Program-made: the position numbers and the translations under genes
From: Aralia elata
Lineage: Eukaryota; Streptophyta; Magnoliopsida; Apiales; Araliaceae
Length of the DNA: 64,000 nucleotides
NCBI GenBank assembly: GCA_034770075.1
Contig: CM068386.1
Coordinates: forward strand, 39,117,990-39,181,989
Reading direction: 5' to 3'
Notes under the pieces: generated by a model
What the model saw: only the letters and a program-made list of their open reading frames with translations
The model's database searches: none
What the model was told of the DNA's origin: nothing
Shown: positions 9,690 through 21,804 of the stretch, piece by piece
Position numbering within the stretch: the stretch's first letter is position 1
Layout: each line of letters begins with the position of its first letter

Positions 9690-11498
9690 GTGGAGCAAAT
9701 TCAGAGTGGAAACTATGGTAGTACTTCCCGCAGGACCCAAAAAAAAAGGGAGGAAGATATTTCCCTCATCCTGCAGGGATCGTCTAGGAAGGTGGAGGAT
9801 AGCCCTCCAGTGCAAATACAGAGAATAATGCCACCCCGACAATCTAATTTCCATAATCAAAGGACGGACGGACGAAGAAGGTTTGAGGCCACAAAGGATC
9901 GGGTGTTCACCCCGCTTGGGGATCCTCTTGAACAGATTTTGGCAGTCTTAATAGCACAGAGAAGGATAGTCGATTTGGCACCCCCGATTGACCCGAATAA
10001 GAAGTGTGCCTACCATTCAGGTTCCCCTGGTCATGATACTCAGGAATGCTGGACGCTGAAGCACAAGATTCAGAACATGATCGATAGCGGGGAGATGGTG
10101 GTGGAACAACCCGAGTCACCAAATGTTAAAATCAATCCTCTGCCTAAGCATGATGGGGAAGGGGTCAATGTGGTGGAAGCCAGCGAAGCCGGAGGACCAC
10201 CAAGGATGAATTATATAAAGAGAATCGATGAGATGATTTGCATGACAAGTGATCAGGAGATTATACGAGGGACACCGATTAGGTTGGCGGGTCTGAGCAG
10301 GGGTATCACAGAGGCGCCTATCAGGTTAACGGCTCCAAAACCTCTCACCATTGCAGCAAGACCACAAATCCCCATTAGTAGTCTGAAAACAGTGCCATGG
10401 AATTACGGGGGAGTATCAGAGGAGGCGGCCAGTTGTGCTTCTGTAACATCAAAGGGGAATCCTTTATATCTTCCAGGACGAGTCCTTGAGAGCAAGGGGA
10501 AGAAGAATGAAAAGATATCCGAGGAGAAAGCTGTGGAATTCTTAAAGAAGATGAATCATTTAGAAGCGAGGGGGGTCAAGGTATTGAGCGAGGAATCGAC
10601 TCTAACATCGATCATGGATTTGGTATTATCATCCGACGATCACTGCAGAATTCTGGCCAAAGTCTTGGAGGAGGCACACATTCCCAAGGTGATTAGCAAG
10701 GAAGGATTCGGCCATCTAGTGGACCATCTGTTAGAAAACAATGTAATATCGTTCACAGATGATGATATCCCCAAAGAGGGAAGGGGGCATCGGAAACCGC
10801 TGCATATTGCGGTAATCTCATCAGGATATGTTATGAATGGGGTGCTAATTGATGGGGGATCAGCATTGAATATTTGTCCATTCAATACATTGGAAAAAAT
10901 GAACGACAGTCCTAAGCGCCTGCGGGCCAGTTATGTGGTGGTACGAGCCTTTGACGGATCCCGGAAGGATACAATGGGGGAGATAGAATTGCCTGTGGAG
11001 TTAGGGCCTTGTATTTTCGATATTTCATTCCAAGTCCTGGATATCACGACAAGTTATAACATGTTATTGGGAAGGCCTTGGATACACATGGCCGGGGCAG
11101 TTCCCTCTACGCTACACCAGCAAATTAAGTTTATCATCGACGGGAATCTGGTGATGGTCTCTGCAGAGCATAATGGCCCTTCTCCTTCCAGGAATGGCCT
11201 GCCAGTGATTAATGTGGATGAATCGGTGGTACCCGCCAGTTTTCAGGCACTGGAAATCAATACTCCCCACTTCAGATGTCTGGGGGCTCCAGCTGTAAAA
11301 CCTAAGGTCTCTCCTGAACTTACCTTTGTTGCTAGAGAAATGATGAAGATAAAGTTTCGACCGGGGCAAGGGTTGGGAAAGAACAGTCAAGGAATTACTG
11401 AGCCTATTCAACTGCCCAATCAGATAGGCAAGGCAGGGTTGGGGTATTATGGAGGCGTAGGACAGAAACACTCTCAAGGGGGACCCCAACTCGACTGA
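9690..11498 (+). CDS. Gag C-terminus, aspartic protease and G-patch-like tail, Tat element
   Basis: Open segment of about 602 codons continuing gag after the frameshift. About residue 106 begins a CAYHSGSPGHDTQEC zinc-knuckle-like box. A long linker follows, then the retropepsin around residues 370-480 with active site VLIDGGSALNICPF (D-G form common in Tat elements) and a flap and C-terminal MLLGRPWIHMAGAVPS motif. Near the end FRPGQGLGKNSQGI and GLGYYGG form a G-patch-like, glycine-rich motif as seen at the end of some retroviral proteases. The segment ends in a TGA caused by a one-base shift near 11480; the adjacent frame continues at once. The protease would cut the Gag-Pol polyprotein in the particle. 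Confidence 0.85.
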   Translation: MEQIQSGNYGSTSRRTQKKREEDISLILQGSSRKVEDSPPVQIQRIMPPRQSNFHNQRTDGRRRFEATKDRVFTPLGDPLEQILAVLIAQRRIVDLAPPIDPNKKCAYHSGSPGHDTQECWTLKHKIQNMIDSGEMVVEQPESPNVKINPLPKHDGEGVNVVEASEAGGPPRMNYIKRIDEMICMTSDQEIIRGTPIRLAGLSRGITEAPIRLTAPKPLTIAARPQIPISSLKTVPWNYGGVSEEAASCASVTSKGNPLYLPGRVLESKGKKNEKISEEKAVEFLKKMNHLEARGVKVLSEESTLTSIMDLVLSSDDHCRILAKVLEEAHIPKVISKEGFGHLVDHLLENNVISFTDDDIPKEGRGHRKPLHIAVISSGYVMNGVLIDGGSALNICPFNTLEKMNDSPKRLRASYVVVRAFDGSRKDTMGEIELPVELGPCIFDISFQVLDITTSYNMLLGRPWIHMAGAVPSTLHQQIKFIIDGNLVMVSAEHNGPSPSRNGLPVINVDESVVPASFQALEINTPHFRCLGAPAVKPKVSPELTFVAREMMKIKFRPGQGLGKNSQGITEPIQLPNQIGKAGLGYYGGVGQKHSQGGPQLD

Positions 11499-11901
11499 CC
11501 GAAAGTCTAATACCGAAAGTCAACAAGGAACAAGGTACTGGCAACCCTGTGTCTGCAATAGGAGGTGGAAAATTAACCCCCACGAATGATGAGTCGGCCA
11601 AAAAGGAGAGTTTCCTGCAGGAGGTCATGCAACAATTTGAAACCAAGTGTTATATCCCTAGACAGTCAGTAAGCAGTGGAAAAGGGAAGGATGTTGCCAC
11701 GCCGTCAGGAGCCCAACAGAGTGTGCCTGTCATCAATTGGGCGGGGCTACCTATTCCTGAAGAGGTTATGAAGAAGGACCAATGCGATGTGGCTGTAGTC
11801 ATCGAGGAAGTTTCCGATGCGAAGTCGCCTTTCATCTGTCGCATTCCGGCCGATCTGACCACCGACAACTGGACAGTGGAGCCAGTAATATCCAAACGAG
11901 G
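11499..11901 (+). CDS. Linker exon between protease and reverse transcriptase, Tat element
   Basis: After the frameshift the frame (ATG at 11549, but open from upstream) runs to 11901 with no recognised domain (FLQEVMQQFETK, PADLTTDNWTVEPV). It ends in a splice donor: unspliced reading meets TAA at 11903-11905. Spliced reading from 11901 to 12075 keeps the frame in phase 2 and leads into the acidic linker ahead of reverse transcriptase. Confidence 0.7.
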
Positions 11902-12074
11902 GTAAAATATGGCGTCAAGATGATAGACCCCGGATGGTGGGGGATGAATAAATACCAGTTGTTGTCCCTTATTTTAAATTTTGCATGGTTATGTTATTTT
12001 GTCATGTTATTTTAAAGATGATCATTGTGGGAAAATGACTTTTATATATGAAAAATATTTTTGTTTCATGTCAG
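11902..12074 (+). other. Predicted spliceosomal intron in the Tat polyprotein gene
   Basis: 173 bp from donor GTAAAATATG (11902) to acceptor TTTCATGTCAG (12074), AT-rich and T-rich in the 3' part, with stops in the coding frame. Removal joins a two-base codon remnant (11900-11901) to the first base at 12075 and restores one continuous frame. Ogre-type Tat elements are known to have an intron between protease and reverse transcriptase (established knowledge). Confidence 0.8.
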
Positions 12075-13790
12075 GTGTACCAATTTGAGTATTTCTTGCC
12101 TAACAAACGATGTTTCAAATTTGAAAGATGACTATGATTTTGATATTGAGCTGGATTTCGATTTAATGGGCATTGAGCAAGATGAGACAGATAATGACGA
12201 CACGCCTGACGAGATCAAAGGATGGGTCGAAGACAAACCCAAACCCAACTTAGACTAAACCATCACCATAAATATCGGAACCCCTGACAAACCCAAGGAG
12301 CTCAAGATAGGGACAGACCTGACCCTTAGCCAAAAAACAGAGATAACCGAGTTGCTAGGCCAGTATGAGGATGTTTTTGCCTGGTCTCATGAGGACATGA
12401 TCGGATTGTCCACCGAGATTGTGGTACACTGGTTGCCCATCAAAGAGGGTTTCAAGCCTGTCAAGCAGAAACTAAGAAAGCTAAAACCAGAGTGGAGCTT
12501 GAAGGTGAAGGAAGAAATCGTCAAACAGTTCAAGGCTGGAATCATTATGGTGTCCACTTACCCGGAATGGCTATCCAATATAGTCCCAGTGGCTAAGCCT
12601 GGAGGGAAGGTGAGGGTATGTGTCGACTATAGAGATCGGAACAAGGCCAGTCTCAAGGACAACTTCCCAGTGCCTTTTATACACATCTTGGAGTATAACA
12701 CAGCCCAATATGAGATGTACTCTTTTGTTGATTACTTTGCGGGGTATCATCAGATAATGGTGGCGGAGGAAGATCGGGAAAAGACCGCTTTCATCACCCC
12801 TTGGGGCACCTTCTGCTACAGACGATTGGCCTTCGGTCTTACAAATGCGGGGGCCACTTATCAAAGAGCCATGATGACCCTGTTCCACGACATGATGCAC
12901 AAGGAGATAGAGGTCTACGTGGATGATATTATCGTGAAATCGAGGGTAGAATCTGATCATACAACCCATCTCAAAAAGCTATTCGATCGGCTCAGAAAAT
13001 ATAATTTGAAGCTCAATCCGGCAAAGTGTGCTTTCGGAGTGCAGTCGGGCAAGCTCTTGGGATTCCTGGTTAGTAATCGGGGCATTGAGTTGGATCCGGC
13101 GAAGATTAAGGCCATTGTGGATATGTCGGCACCTCGCACAGAAAGGGAGATAAGAGGATTTCTGGGAAGAATAAACTTCATCAGCCGCTTCATATCCCAC
13201 TTAACAACTACATGCGAGCCAATTTTTAAGCTGTTAAGGAAAGATGTCTCCCAAGAGTGGAATAAGCAATGCCAGAAAGCCTTTCAGACCATTAAGAAGC
13301 AGCTGACAGAAGCACCGGTGCTGGTGCCCTCGAAGGATAGGATCCCTCTGTTTATGTATATATCGGTCAATACCATTGCGATGGGATGTATGCTGGGACA
13401 GAAGAATGAATCAGGCAAAGAGCAGGCCATCTATTACCTCATCAAGAGATTTAGCCGATGTGAACAGAATTACACCCCCATCGAAAGGACCTGTTGTGCG
13501 TTGGCGTGGGCTGCAATGAGATTACAGCACTATCTCCATAGGCACACTACGTACCTGATATCAAGAATGGATCCCCTTAAGTATATCTTTGAAAGGCCCA
13601 TGCTGAACTGTTGACTGTCAAGGTGGCAGTTAATCTTACAGCAGTTTGACATCGTATACGTGACTCAGAAAGCCATGAAAGCGCAGGGAATTGCAGATCA
13701 GTTGTCAGAAATGCCAGCGGGGGGGGACGGAGCCTTTAGAAACTCCATTGCCGGGCGAGGATGTATTCTGGGTCTTACACACGAGATGTG
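12075..13790 (+). pseudogene. Reverse transcriptase and RNase H, Tat element
   Basis: Exon 2 starts with an acidic linker (DDYDFDIELDFDL). A TAA at 12256-12258 breaks the frame; it resumes in phase, and 12352-13614 is open for 420 codons. Reverse transcriptase motifs: YEDVFAWSHEDM, KVRVCVDYRD, SFVDYFAGYHQI, AFGLTNAGATYQRAM and the catalytic YVDDIIVKSR at about residues 189-198. RNase H follows (YISVNTIAMGCMLG, NYTPIERTCCALAWA). A TGA at 13612-13614 replaces a tryptophan codon; the same frame goes on (RWQLILQQFDIVYV, IADQLSEMP) to about 13720. One conserved aspartate of the RNase H start reads as serine-valine-asparagine here, so this RNase H may be degenerate. Confidence 0.88.
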
Positions 13791-13799
13791 ACAACGATG

Positions 13800-14180
13800 G
13801 GCAGTTTTGGAAGTTGTATTTTGATGGTGCCATGAATGCTGAAGGGGCAGTACCCCGTGGCCACTAAATTACAGTTCAGTAATTCGAATAACACAGCTGA
13901 GTATGAGGGATGTATATTGGGACTCCGTTTTGCCCGCGATATGGGGGTAAAAATACTAGCGGTGTTCGGGGATTCAGAGCTAGTAATCAGACAGGCGATC
14001 GGGGAGTATAGCACTAAGGAGCTCTGGTTACTTCCATACCACCGATGTGTTATCCAATTGATGCGAGAATTTGAAGATATCGCTTTCCGACATATCCCCC
14101 GGGGACATAATGATTTTACCGATGCATTGGCAACTCTGGCTTCCTTAATCCACATAATCAAAAGCAGGGACGTTCCATAG
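13800..14180 (+). CDS. Second, archaeal-type RNase H (aRNH), Tat element
   Basis: Frame begins with FWKLYFDGAMN (13808 on, other frame than the later part), shifts near 13840, and is open at 13836-14180. The four acidic positions of RNase H are visible in order: FDGAMN, AEYEGCILGL, FGDSELVIRQ and GHNDFTDALATLA. Tat-lineage elements carry such an extra archaeal-type RNase H between the usual RNase H and integrase (established knowledge). It would degrade the RNA strand or act in plus-strand synthesis. Ends in TAG at 14178-14180, while homologous reading continues toward integrase. Confidence 0.8.
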
Positions 14181-14591
14181 ATTGAAATAGCGGTACAGAA
14201 TGCCCCGGCATACGAGGAACATGTGGCAGTATTAGCGGAGGAGGTGGTTCTGCCAAAGCAGCCTTGGTATCACAACATAAGGGAGTATCTTAGGGATAGA
14301 TCCATTTCTGACCAAGCAAGCCGAGCTGAGAGGTTGAGAATCCAAAAGATGGCGATGAAGTTTTATCTGAGAAGGGATTCACTGTACAAGAGGGATGCCG
14401 GTTTGGGATTGTTGCGATGTGTAAATGAAACGCAGGCCCAAAAGATTATGGACGAAATACATGGTGGAGTGTGTGGGCCACACATGAATGGACCGATGCT
14501 GGCTAAAAAGATATTGAGAACGGGGCATTACTGGTTAACACTGAAAGCTGACTGCGATGATCATGTCAAACAATGTTACCAATGCCAGGCG
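14181..14591 (+). CDS. Integrase zinc-binding domain, Tat element (5' part)
   Basis: The frame at 14223 on reads PWYHNIREYLRD, then RRDSLYKRDAG and the HHCC zinc-binding domain: EIHGGVCGPHMNG, ILRTGHYW and CDDHVKQCYQCQA. Directly after CQA the Copia copy D is inserted (target AGGCG at 14587-14591). The reading continues at 23637, after the second copy of the target, with HGNVIHAPPNELH. Confidence 0.88.
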
Positions 14592-16424
14592 TGAAAGTAG
14601 TATGCACACAAGCCAATCATATTTGATATGATGTAGCATATACTTTGTAATCTTATTCGTTTGTAAAAGGCATTTTACTTTATCTACATAGTACTGTTAT
14701 ATTAAATGTGATAAACCCATAGTTTTGAGCAATGCTTTTAGAATCATGATGGTGATCATGCTAATGAGATCTAAATTCAAGATAGCTCACAAACTAAAAT
14801 TGTTCCTAATCGATAGATTACTAAAAAGGGGATTAGTGAATCCGGATAGATTAGTACATACGTTGCTTGCTCTTATGAAGAGGATGATTGATCTCATAAT
14901 CATTTGTGTGGAGACACTAAAGCAAGTATGTAGGTGCTTATTAGAGAATAAGTTCACTGAACGTGGCTCGCTAAAGAATACCTAATGGAGTTTTACTCGC
15001 CTGTCAATAGGAATTCCGCTAGTGATAGTAGTACAAGTGATCCTTGGGCTTGGGATCATCATAGTATCTTGTGTATGATGAGTTATACTTTGACATGTCC
15101 CTTAAGACCCTGGGGTATATCAAAGGGTATGATTGGGTATAATAAGTTGTACATGGAGATAGGTGAATGATCAACAAAGAATCTACCACTTCTACTAAAA
15201 GGAGAGAATGTCCTATGTGATTCGATAAATGACGACTCAGAAGTCTTTGGCCAAAGCAGAATGAAATTAGAAAGGAGTTTCTAATTTGCATTAATCAGAG
15301 TTGTGCATTTCAGAATCGAAATACATATAATTAAATAAAATAAGACTTGACAATAATTCCATGTCTTATATTTAATTGGGACATTGTATGGTAGAAGGAT
15401 TGAATTGTACGGTAACTATTCACTAAAAGGTTCTTTTATGATTAATGTTGAAATCTATATTATCTGGAAAGTCGTTGATCGCTAAAGGGGCTTACCCTTA
15501 TTGTAGAATAAATATTATTTATTTAAATGAATTAAATAGTTTAATTTATTTATTTAAATAAGATTAGAATTGTTCTAATTGATTTATTCACAACCGGTTT
15601 AATATGGAGAACCTAAAGGGTCACACCGCAAAAGAAAAATATTTGTTTAAGAAGTAAAGGGCATAATTGTAATAATAAGTTAAGTGTATTTAATTTAATC
15701 TATGGAGATAGAATAAATTAAATAGCTTAATATTTATTATTTAATATTTTGGAAATATTAAATATAAATTAATAAGAGGAGTCTTATTATTATTACTACT
15801 ATTACTATTATTTAATTCCTAATAGGGATTGGGAATTAATTAATAGAAGTACTCTCTCATGAATTCCTAATTGGATTAGGAGTTCAATTAATTAAAGGAG
15901 TTTAATTAAAATAAAAACCCTAATCCTAAATAGTTTAGGAGGGTTCCCTATATCTATAAATAAGAGGAGTCTTATTATGATTTAGGGTTAGACAATCAGA
16001 CAGTTAGACTGTTAGACAATTTACACACTCTTCCATGAGAATTGGAGAGAGAGAGAGTACTTGCAATTTCTATAGAGATAGAAACTAGGGTTTTGCCAAC
16101 ACCTATCTTCTTGAATAACTATTATTCCTTGGTGGATCACCTCTAGAGGCCAAACACTTGGGTGGCTAACGTTGATCAAAGGAAGGAATTTAATCGGTGA
16201 AATTCAAGGAGAACGCGAAGGAATTGGAGGTGAACTTGTACCCGAGGAAGCACGGTTCTACGAGGGTATAATTTCTTAATCTCTATCTCTTTCGTTTAAT
16301 TGATAATTGAGCACATGGATGATCATGGTGATGGTTTGTATGAAAATTTTAAAATCTGTTTTATCGCGCTTCCGCACTATTTATGTAATTTGATTGCATA
16401 TTCGCGCTATGTACAAACCTAACA
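14592..16424 (+). repeat. 5' LTR of Copia copy D
   Basis: 1833 bp, starts TGAAAGTAGTATGC, ends ACAAACCTAACA. AT-rich; carries a TATA box at 15955-15962 and an AAACCCTAATCC telo-box-like motif upstream of it, typical of plant promoters. Confidence 0.95.
15955..15962 (+). promoter_or_regulatory. TATA box of the Copia LTR promoter (copy D)
   Basis: TATAAATA stands at the same place in all complete Copia LTRs here: 23169-23176 (D 3' LTR), 53055-53062 and 60436-60443 (E), and on the - strand 33783-33790 (B). The 3' half of the LTR after it would be R-U5 of the transcript. Confidence 0.6.
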
Positions 16425-16425
16425 G

Positions 16426-16438
16426 TGGTATCAGAGCC
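16426..16438 (+). other. Primer binding site, initiator tRNA-Met (copy D)
   Basis: TGGTATCAGAGCC one base after the LTR, unchanged from the functional form. Confidence 0.9.
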
Positions 16439-18350
16439 TAACCTTGTGCTAATTATCGATTATGTTTATTCCATGTGTGTATGATATGCGATTAGATCGA
16501 ATTTTTGGGCAGAATAAATTTTTTCTAAATCAGCGATGCGGCGCAGCTGCGCCGGCTCCAGTTCATTCTGGAGCGCAGCTGCGCCCATACCCAGAATCAG
16601 TTTTTTTTGGGGTTCAGCGCAGCTGCGCCGTTTCCCAGTTCATTCTGGGCGCAGCTGCGCCGGACGGAAGAATCCGAAAAATAATTTTTTCTTCAATTAA
16701 AATAAATGGTTTATTTAATTGATAAAAGTTTAGAATAAAGGAGTTTATTCACATATGGAATATGATTCCATGTTTCCTAGAATAAAAGAGTTTATTCACA
16801 TATGGAATAGGATTCCATGTTTCCTTACAAATAAAGATGTTTATTTTGATAAGGAATAGGATTCAACATATTTTATTTTCCAACAATTTTAAGTTAAAAT
16901 AAAAGAGTTTGTTTTGAACTTGAAATTGGATTTCATGTTAATTGAAATAAAAGAGTTTATTTTGATTTGGAATTTGATTAAAAATAAAGGAGTTTATTTT
17001 TATTCAAAATTGGATAAAATAAAATAAATAAGTTTATTATGATTTAAATTTTGATTAAAATAAAGGGGTTTATTTTGTTTCAAAATTGGATTTCTAGTAA
17101 ACTTTTAATTGCCCATTAATTGATATCAATGCATATATGGAATGGTTTTATTATTCATGAGATGAATGTTATTTATTGATACTTATAGAGATATGTATGA
17201 TAATAAATAGGGATTGATTATGGACTACTGACCAATGTGTGATTGGATTTATTTTAGTGGACACTTGAATGAATGGGTTTTTATAAATGGGGTCTGCGTA
17301 CCTCGTCTTCTCTAGTTTTTCTTGATGTAAATTCTATCTTCCTCCTATGTACCTCTCCTTGACTGCTGATCAAGGTTTCTATTTATTGTAAATAGTTTAT
17401 GTAATAGGTTTAGTTAGAATTACTTGAAGAATTGGAGACAAAGGAGCAAGGAGCGCTTGAAGACCCGTTTGTAATGGAGCCCGGGTTTAAATGTAATAGT
17501 TATATTTAAATTTAATTCTTGCACCCTAGGTTTGACCTTTTGGTTCACTTGGTGGCTCCAGTGAACCAAACTAGAATAAAAGTCCATAATCAATCCGGGT
17601 AGAATATAGTATTCTATATGTGCATGCTTGCTATGTATATATTATATATTATACAACATGCTTCGCATGTTAAATAATATGACGCGTATTTTATATATAT
17701 ATGTGCATGCGCGCTAAACAAGATGAGACAAATAATAACAAACCCCTCAAAGAAATCATATTAAGTCCTAAGCGTTCAAAGATATTTGGAATATCGAACG
17801 TCGCCTTCTAACATGGTAAAGCAATAGAGTATTAAATATTTAATATGAGTTTGTTGTGTCACCACAAGGCAAGTATTAAAATATTTAAGATGTTGCTTTA
17901 TCACATTTGATACTTATACATAGACTGAACGATACTGTTTTGTTGTGTCACCACAAGGACAGTGTTTTTCTTTCGAATATATGGAAGTGCTAGGATGGAC
18001 TTAACTTGGATAATTTTGATTCGGATGTGTCACCACTTGATCAAAATAATCTAAGAGGCAAAATACAAGGAGTTACATAGAGATGTAATTGACAATAGTT
18101 GTCTACCTATTTATTTATATATCGTTTGTTGTGTCACCACAAGGCTATATACATCTAAAATGGGATCCTTAGTCTCACTAGCAAATCTTTAATTAGAATT
18201 GCCGAACTATATAATGAGGGTAATATAGTTTGATGAAAATAGTGGGAGATACCAATTTAAAATAAAGACCTAATTTATTTTGGTAATTAATTAAAAATGA
18301 ATGTATGCTAAAATGTTGTTAAATTACAAATTCATTTACAGAATTTTACG
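16439..18350 (+). other. Leader of Copia copy D with hairpin arrays
   Basis: No gene. Holds the four GCGCAGCTGCGC palindromes (16541-16552, 16573-16584, 16617-16628, 16649-16660), two copies of a 47-bp unit beginning TAGAATAAA (16731 and 16778), many degenerate AATAAA...TTTATT inverted repeats to about 17070, and TTGTGTCACCACAA motifs in 17850-18140. Confidence 0.85.
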
Positions 18351-21300
18351 ATGTCTAATTCACTATCACTGCATAGCATATTAGACGGACCGAATTACAC
18401 GGACTAGTTAAGGAATTTGAGAATAGTTCTCAAGGCTGAAAAGTTATCTTATGTCCTTAATATACCTATCCCTGCAATGGTTGCAGACAATGCCTCAGAG
18501 GAAGAGATTGCTACTTTTAGAAAGTGGCAAGATGATGCACAGTTGGCTCAATGCATCATGCTCGCATCCATGAGTAACGAGCTTCAGCGTCAGCATGAAA
18601 CTATGGATGCTCCTACTGTACTCCGGCACCTTCAAGGAGTTGAAAGCTGAGGAAAGTAGGACTATTAGATATCAGATATCTAAGGAGCTCTTCCGATCTA
18701 GAATGACCGATGGTACTACAGTACAGACATATGTCCTAAAATGATCAATCTGATTGAACAATTGGGACAACTGGGTTTTAATGGATGGAGAGATGATCCA
18801 AGATTTGATCTTGCAATCACTTCCAGACTCTTTCTCACAAATTGTTGTGAATTTCCACATGAACAAGCTATATGTCAGCCTGCCTGAGTTGCTTAAATAT
18901 GTTGAAAACTGTAAGAGTCACTTTCCAACCAAGAAAGACCAAGTTTTACTGGTAGATGTTTCTTCCAGAAAGCGGAAGAGGGCCAAAGGATCTTCTTAAA
19001 AGAAGAACAATTCAAGAAGGTAAATGGAAAGGCAAAAACAAAGGATAATAAGAACAAGACTGATGCAGATAGCAAAGGAGTTTGCTTCCACTGCAATAAG
19101 CCTGGATACTGGAAAAGAAAACTGTAAGGAGAATCTTACAGAGGCTAACCAGAAGAAGCTTAGTGAAGCTTCGGTTATAGATATAGGTTTGTTCATGATT
19201 AAAATAAATCTTTCTGTAAGTCAAGGTTCTACTTGGGTATTGGATACCGGTTGTAGTTCTCACATATGCAATCCAATGCAGAGACTAAGCAGAAGTAAAA
19301 AGCTAAACAAAGAGTAAGTAATCTTACGTGTGGAGAATGGAGCAATGGTTGCTACATTAACCGTAGGAACTTATAGTTTAGCGTTGCCTACGGGCTAGTC
19401 TATTAAGTTAATAAATTGTTATTATCTTCCAGTTCTCATTAGAAACATTAGAACTTTCATTGTTGGACAAGGAAGATTCTGGTATTATATTTAAGAACAA
19501 TTGTTGTTCTATTTATAATAATGTTTTGTTTGAAATTGGAAGAATACTTAATAGACTTTGTATACTTGACTTACATGAAAAATAATTTTGCAAATTGAAC
19601 AAACTAGTAAAAGGAAAAGGAGATGGTTATTCAAAGAGTTGAATTTGTGTCTGAATCATTTGAAATGTTCAAAGAATTCAGAAGTGAAACAAATTGACAA
19701 AGTATTAAGATTCTTTGATCAAATCGAAGAAAGAATACTTGTGCAATGAGTTTCTAGATCATCTCAAAATGGTATTTTCTCATAATGGACACCTCCTGAT
19801 ATGCAATAGTTGATTGGTGTATCTAAAAGGAGAAATTATATCTTGTTGGACATGGTGTAGTCCATAATGATTTTTACCGACATTCTAGTATCCATCTGGG
19901 GTTATACCCTAGAAACGGGTGCATATCTACAAAATAAGGCAACCTCAAAAATCTGGCCCTAAGACTCCATAAAGGTTATGGATAGGAATGATTCCTACTC
20001 TTAAGTATGTTAAGATAAAAGGGTTGTCCAGCTTATGTGAAAAGGTTTCAAAGATAAGTTTGGGACAAAATCTGACAAGTGCAGATTTGTGGGATATCCT
20101 AAAGAAAGTTTAGGGTACTATAATCCTACATGCTGCCTTCTTGGATAAAGGTGTTTATCATTAAAGGAGCTAGTGGGAGGGTAATAGATCTTGAAGGAGT
20201 TCAAGAACCACAAAGCACTTTAAGTCGAACTGCGGAACCTGTAGATAGACCTATTGTACCACAACCGAATCGTAAATCTGGAAAAGTACCGAAGATACCT
20301 GGGAGGTATGGATTCATTATAGAGGATGATGATGAGGTACGCATCATAGAAGATGATGATCCAGTTATATACGATGAGGCTATGAGTAGAAGACACTCAG
20401 AGAAATGGCAGATGGCCATTAAATCCGAAATGGACTCCATGTATGAGAACCAAGTATAGATTCTGGTTACTCCACAAAAGGGCATAGTGCCTAGAGTGTG
20501 AATATGGGTCTTTAAGAAAAGACTGGGGCTAATGGCAAGGTGGAGACCTATAAGACCAGACCTGTTTAAAAGGTTTCTCAAGTCAAGGAGTTAACTGTGA
20601 TAAAACCTTATTACCGGGTAATGCTCAAGTTCATTTGGATTTTGCTTGTGATTGCAGCTTATTACGAAATCTAGCAAAATGGATGTGGAAACACCCTTCC
20701 TCAATGAAGACTTGAGGAGAATGTATGTATGATACAGCCAAAGGAATTTGTATCAAAGGTTAAAGCAAATTGTGTTTTAAGTTACAATGATCCATTGATG
20801 GATTGAAGCAAGCTTCTCAAAGATGGAACATTCGTTTTGATGAGACAATCAAAAGAGTTTGATTTTATCATAAACGAGAATGAACCTAGTGTGTACAAAA
20901 GGGTCAGTGGGAGCACTGTGACATTCTTGGTATTATATGTTGATATACTACTGACAAGGAATAACACACCAATGCTACAATCAGTAAAGATAAAATTGTC
21001 TAAACATTCCTCCATGAATAACTTGGGAGGAGCATCCTATAAATTGGGGATATAAATCTATATAGATAGATTTAAAAGGATGTTCGGCTTGACCCAAGGA
21101 ACGTATATTCATTTGATGCTAAAGGTGTTTAGCATGGCAAACTCCAAGAGAGGTCTCATGATGATGAGCCATGGAGTGAATCTCTCTAAAATTATCCCCA
21201 ATTGAAAGAGAGATTGCATGAGTTACTATCATATATGCAATGAATATACTAGGCTTGATGTTGATCAGTCATATTCTGGAGAAGATCACTGTAAGACAGT

Positions 21301-21790
21301 GATAAACATCTTTAAGTACTTAACCGGTATTGAAGATGTAATCATAATTCATGGTCGGTTTGAATTAAAACTAGAGGGCTAAACAGACTCAAGTTTTTCA
21401 GACTGACCAAGACGATAACAAATCCACTTTAAGGTAAATCGTTACCTTGAAAGGTGGTGCAGTGAATTGGAAAAGTTCCAAGCAGCAAAGAGTTGTTGTT
21501 TTAGTGACAAAGACAAAGTATATAGCTGTAAATGAAGCTGCAAGTTGATTGTTTGGATGAAAAGTTCATCACATAACTAGGAATAGTTCCTAAGTCTCAT
21601 CTTGGATTCAAACATGTGTTGCGGCACTTTCATTTAATTAGTGGAATCATTGAAAGAGGATAAGTCACTATAGAGATAGTGGACTCTCAAGAACAACATT
21701 GCATATCCATTTACTGAAGCTTTATCCAAACAGCAGGATGATCGTCACTTAGAGAAGAAGGGTATTAGATACCATGACGATTGGCTTTAG
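18351..21790 (+). pseudogene. Degenerate Copia gag-pol, copy D
   Basis: Starts at ATG 18351 (MSNSLSL-type). Breaks include a TAG near 18406 in place of a tryptophan codon, an insertion at the LHLKEL position (about 18630), and loss of a base at LGFVMDGE (about 18775). Recognisable pieces: QDLILQSLPDSFSQ, a CCHC knuckle remnant, WVLDTGCSSHIC (19237 on), the acidic stretch IIEDDDEV before reverse transcriptase, and LVLYVDILL at 20930 on. In the last, the YVDD catalytic box is YVD only (20936-20944) through a 3-base deletion shared with copy E. Ends with TAG 21788-21790 just before the polypurine tract. No working product is possible. Confidence 0.9.
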
Positions 21791-21792
21791 TG

Positions 21793-21804
21793 CAAGTGGG
21801 AGAT
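21793..21804 (+). other. Polypurine tract, copy D
   Basis: CAAGTGGGAGAT directly before the 3' LTR, start site of plus-strand synthesis. Confidence 0.85.

Noticed and set aside
9640..9690. Programmed frameshift between gag and protease of the Tat element
   Set aside because: The shift fits loss of one G in a G run like the other breaks, and no slippery site with a downstream structure is evident.
14725..14985. 86-codon frame repeated in Copia LTRs (also 21938-22198, and 34736-34996 on the - strand)
   Set aside because: Same region of related LTRs, low complexity, no domain, and broken in copy E.
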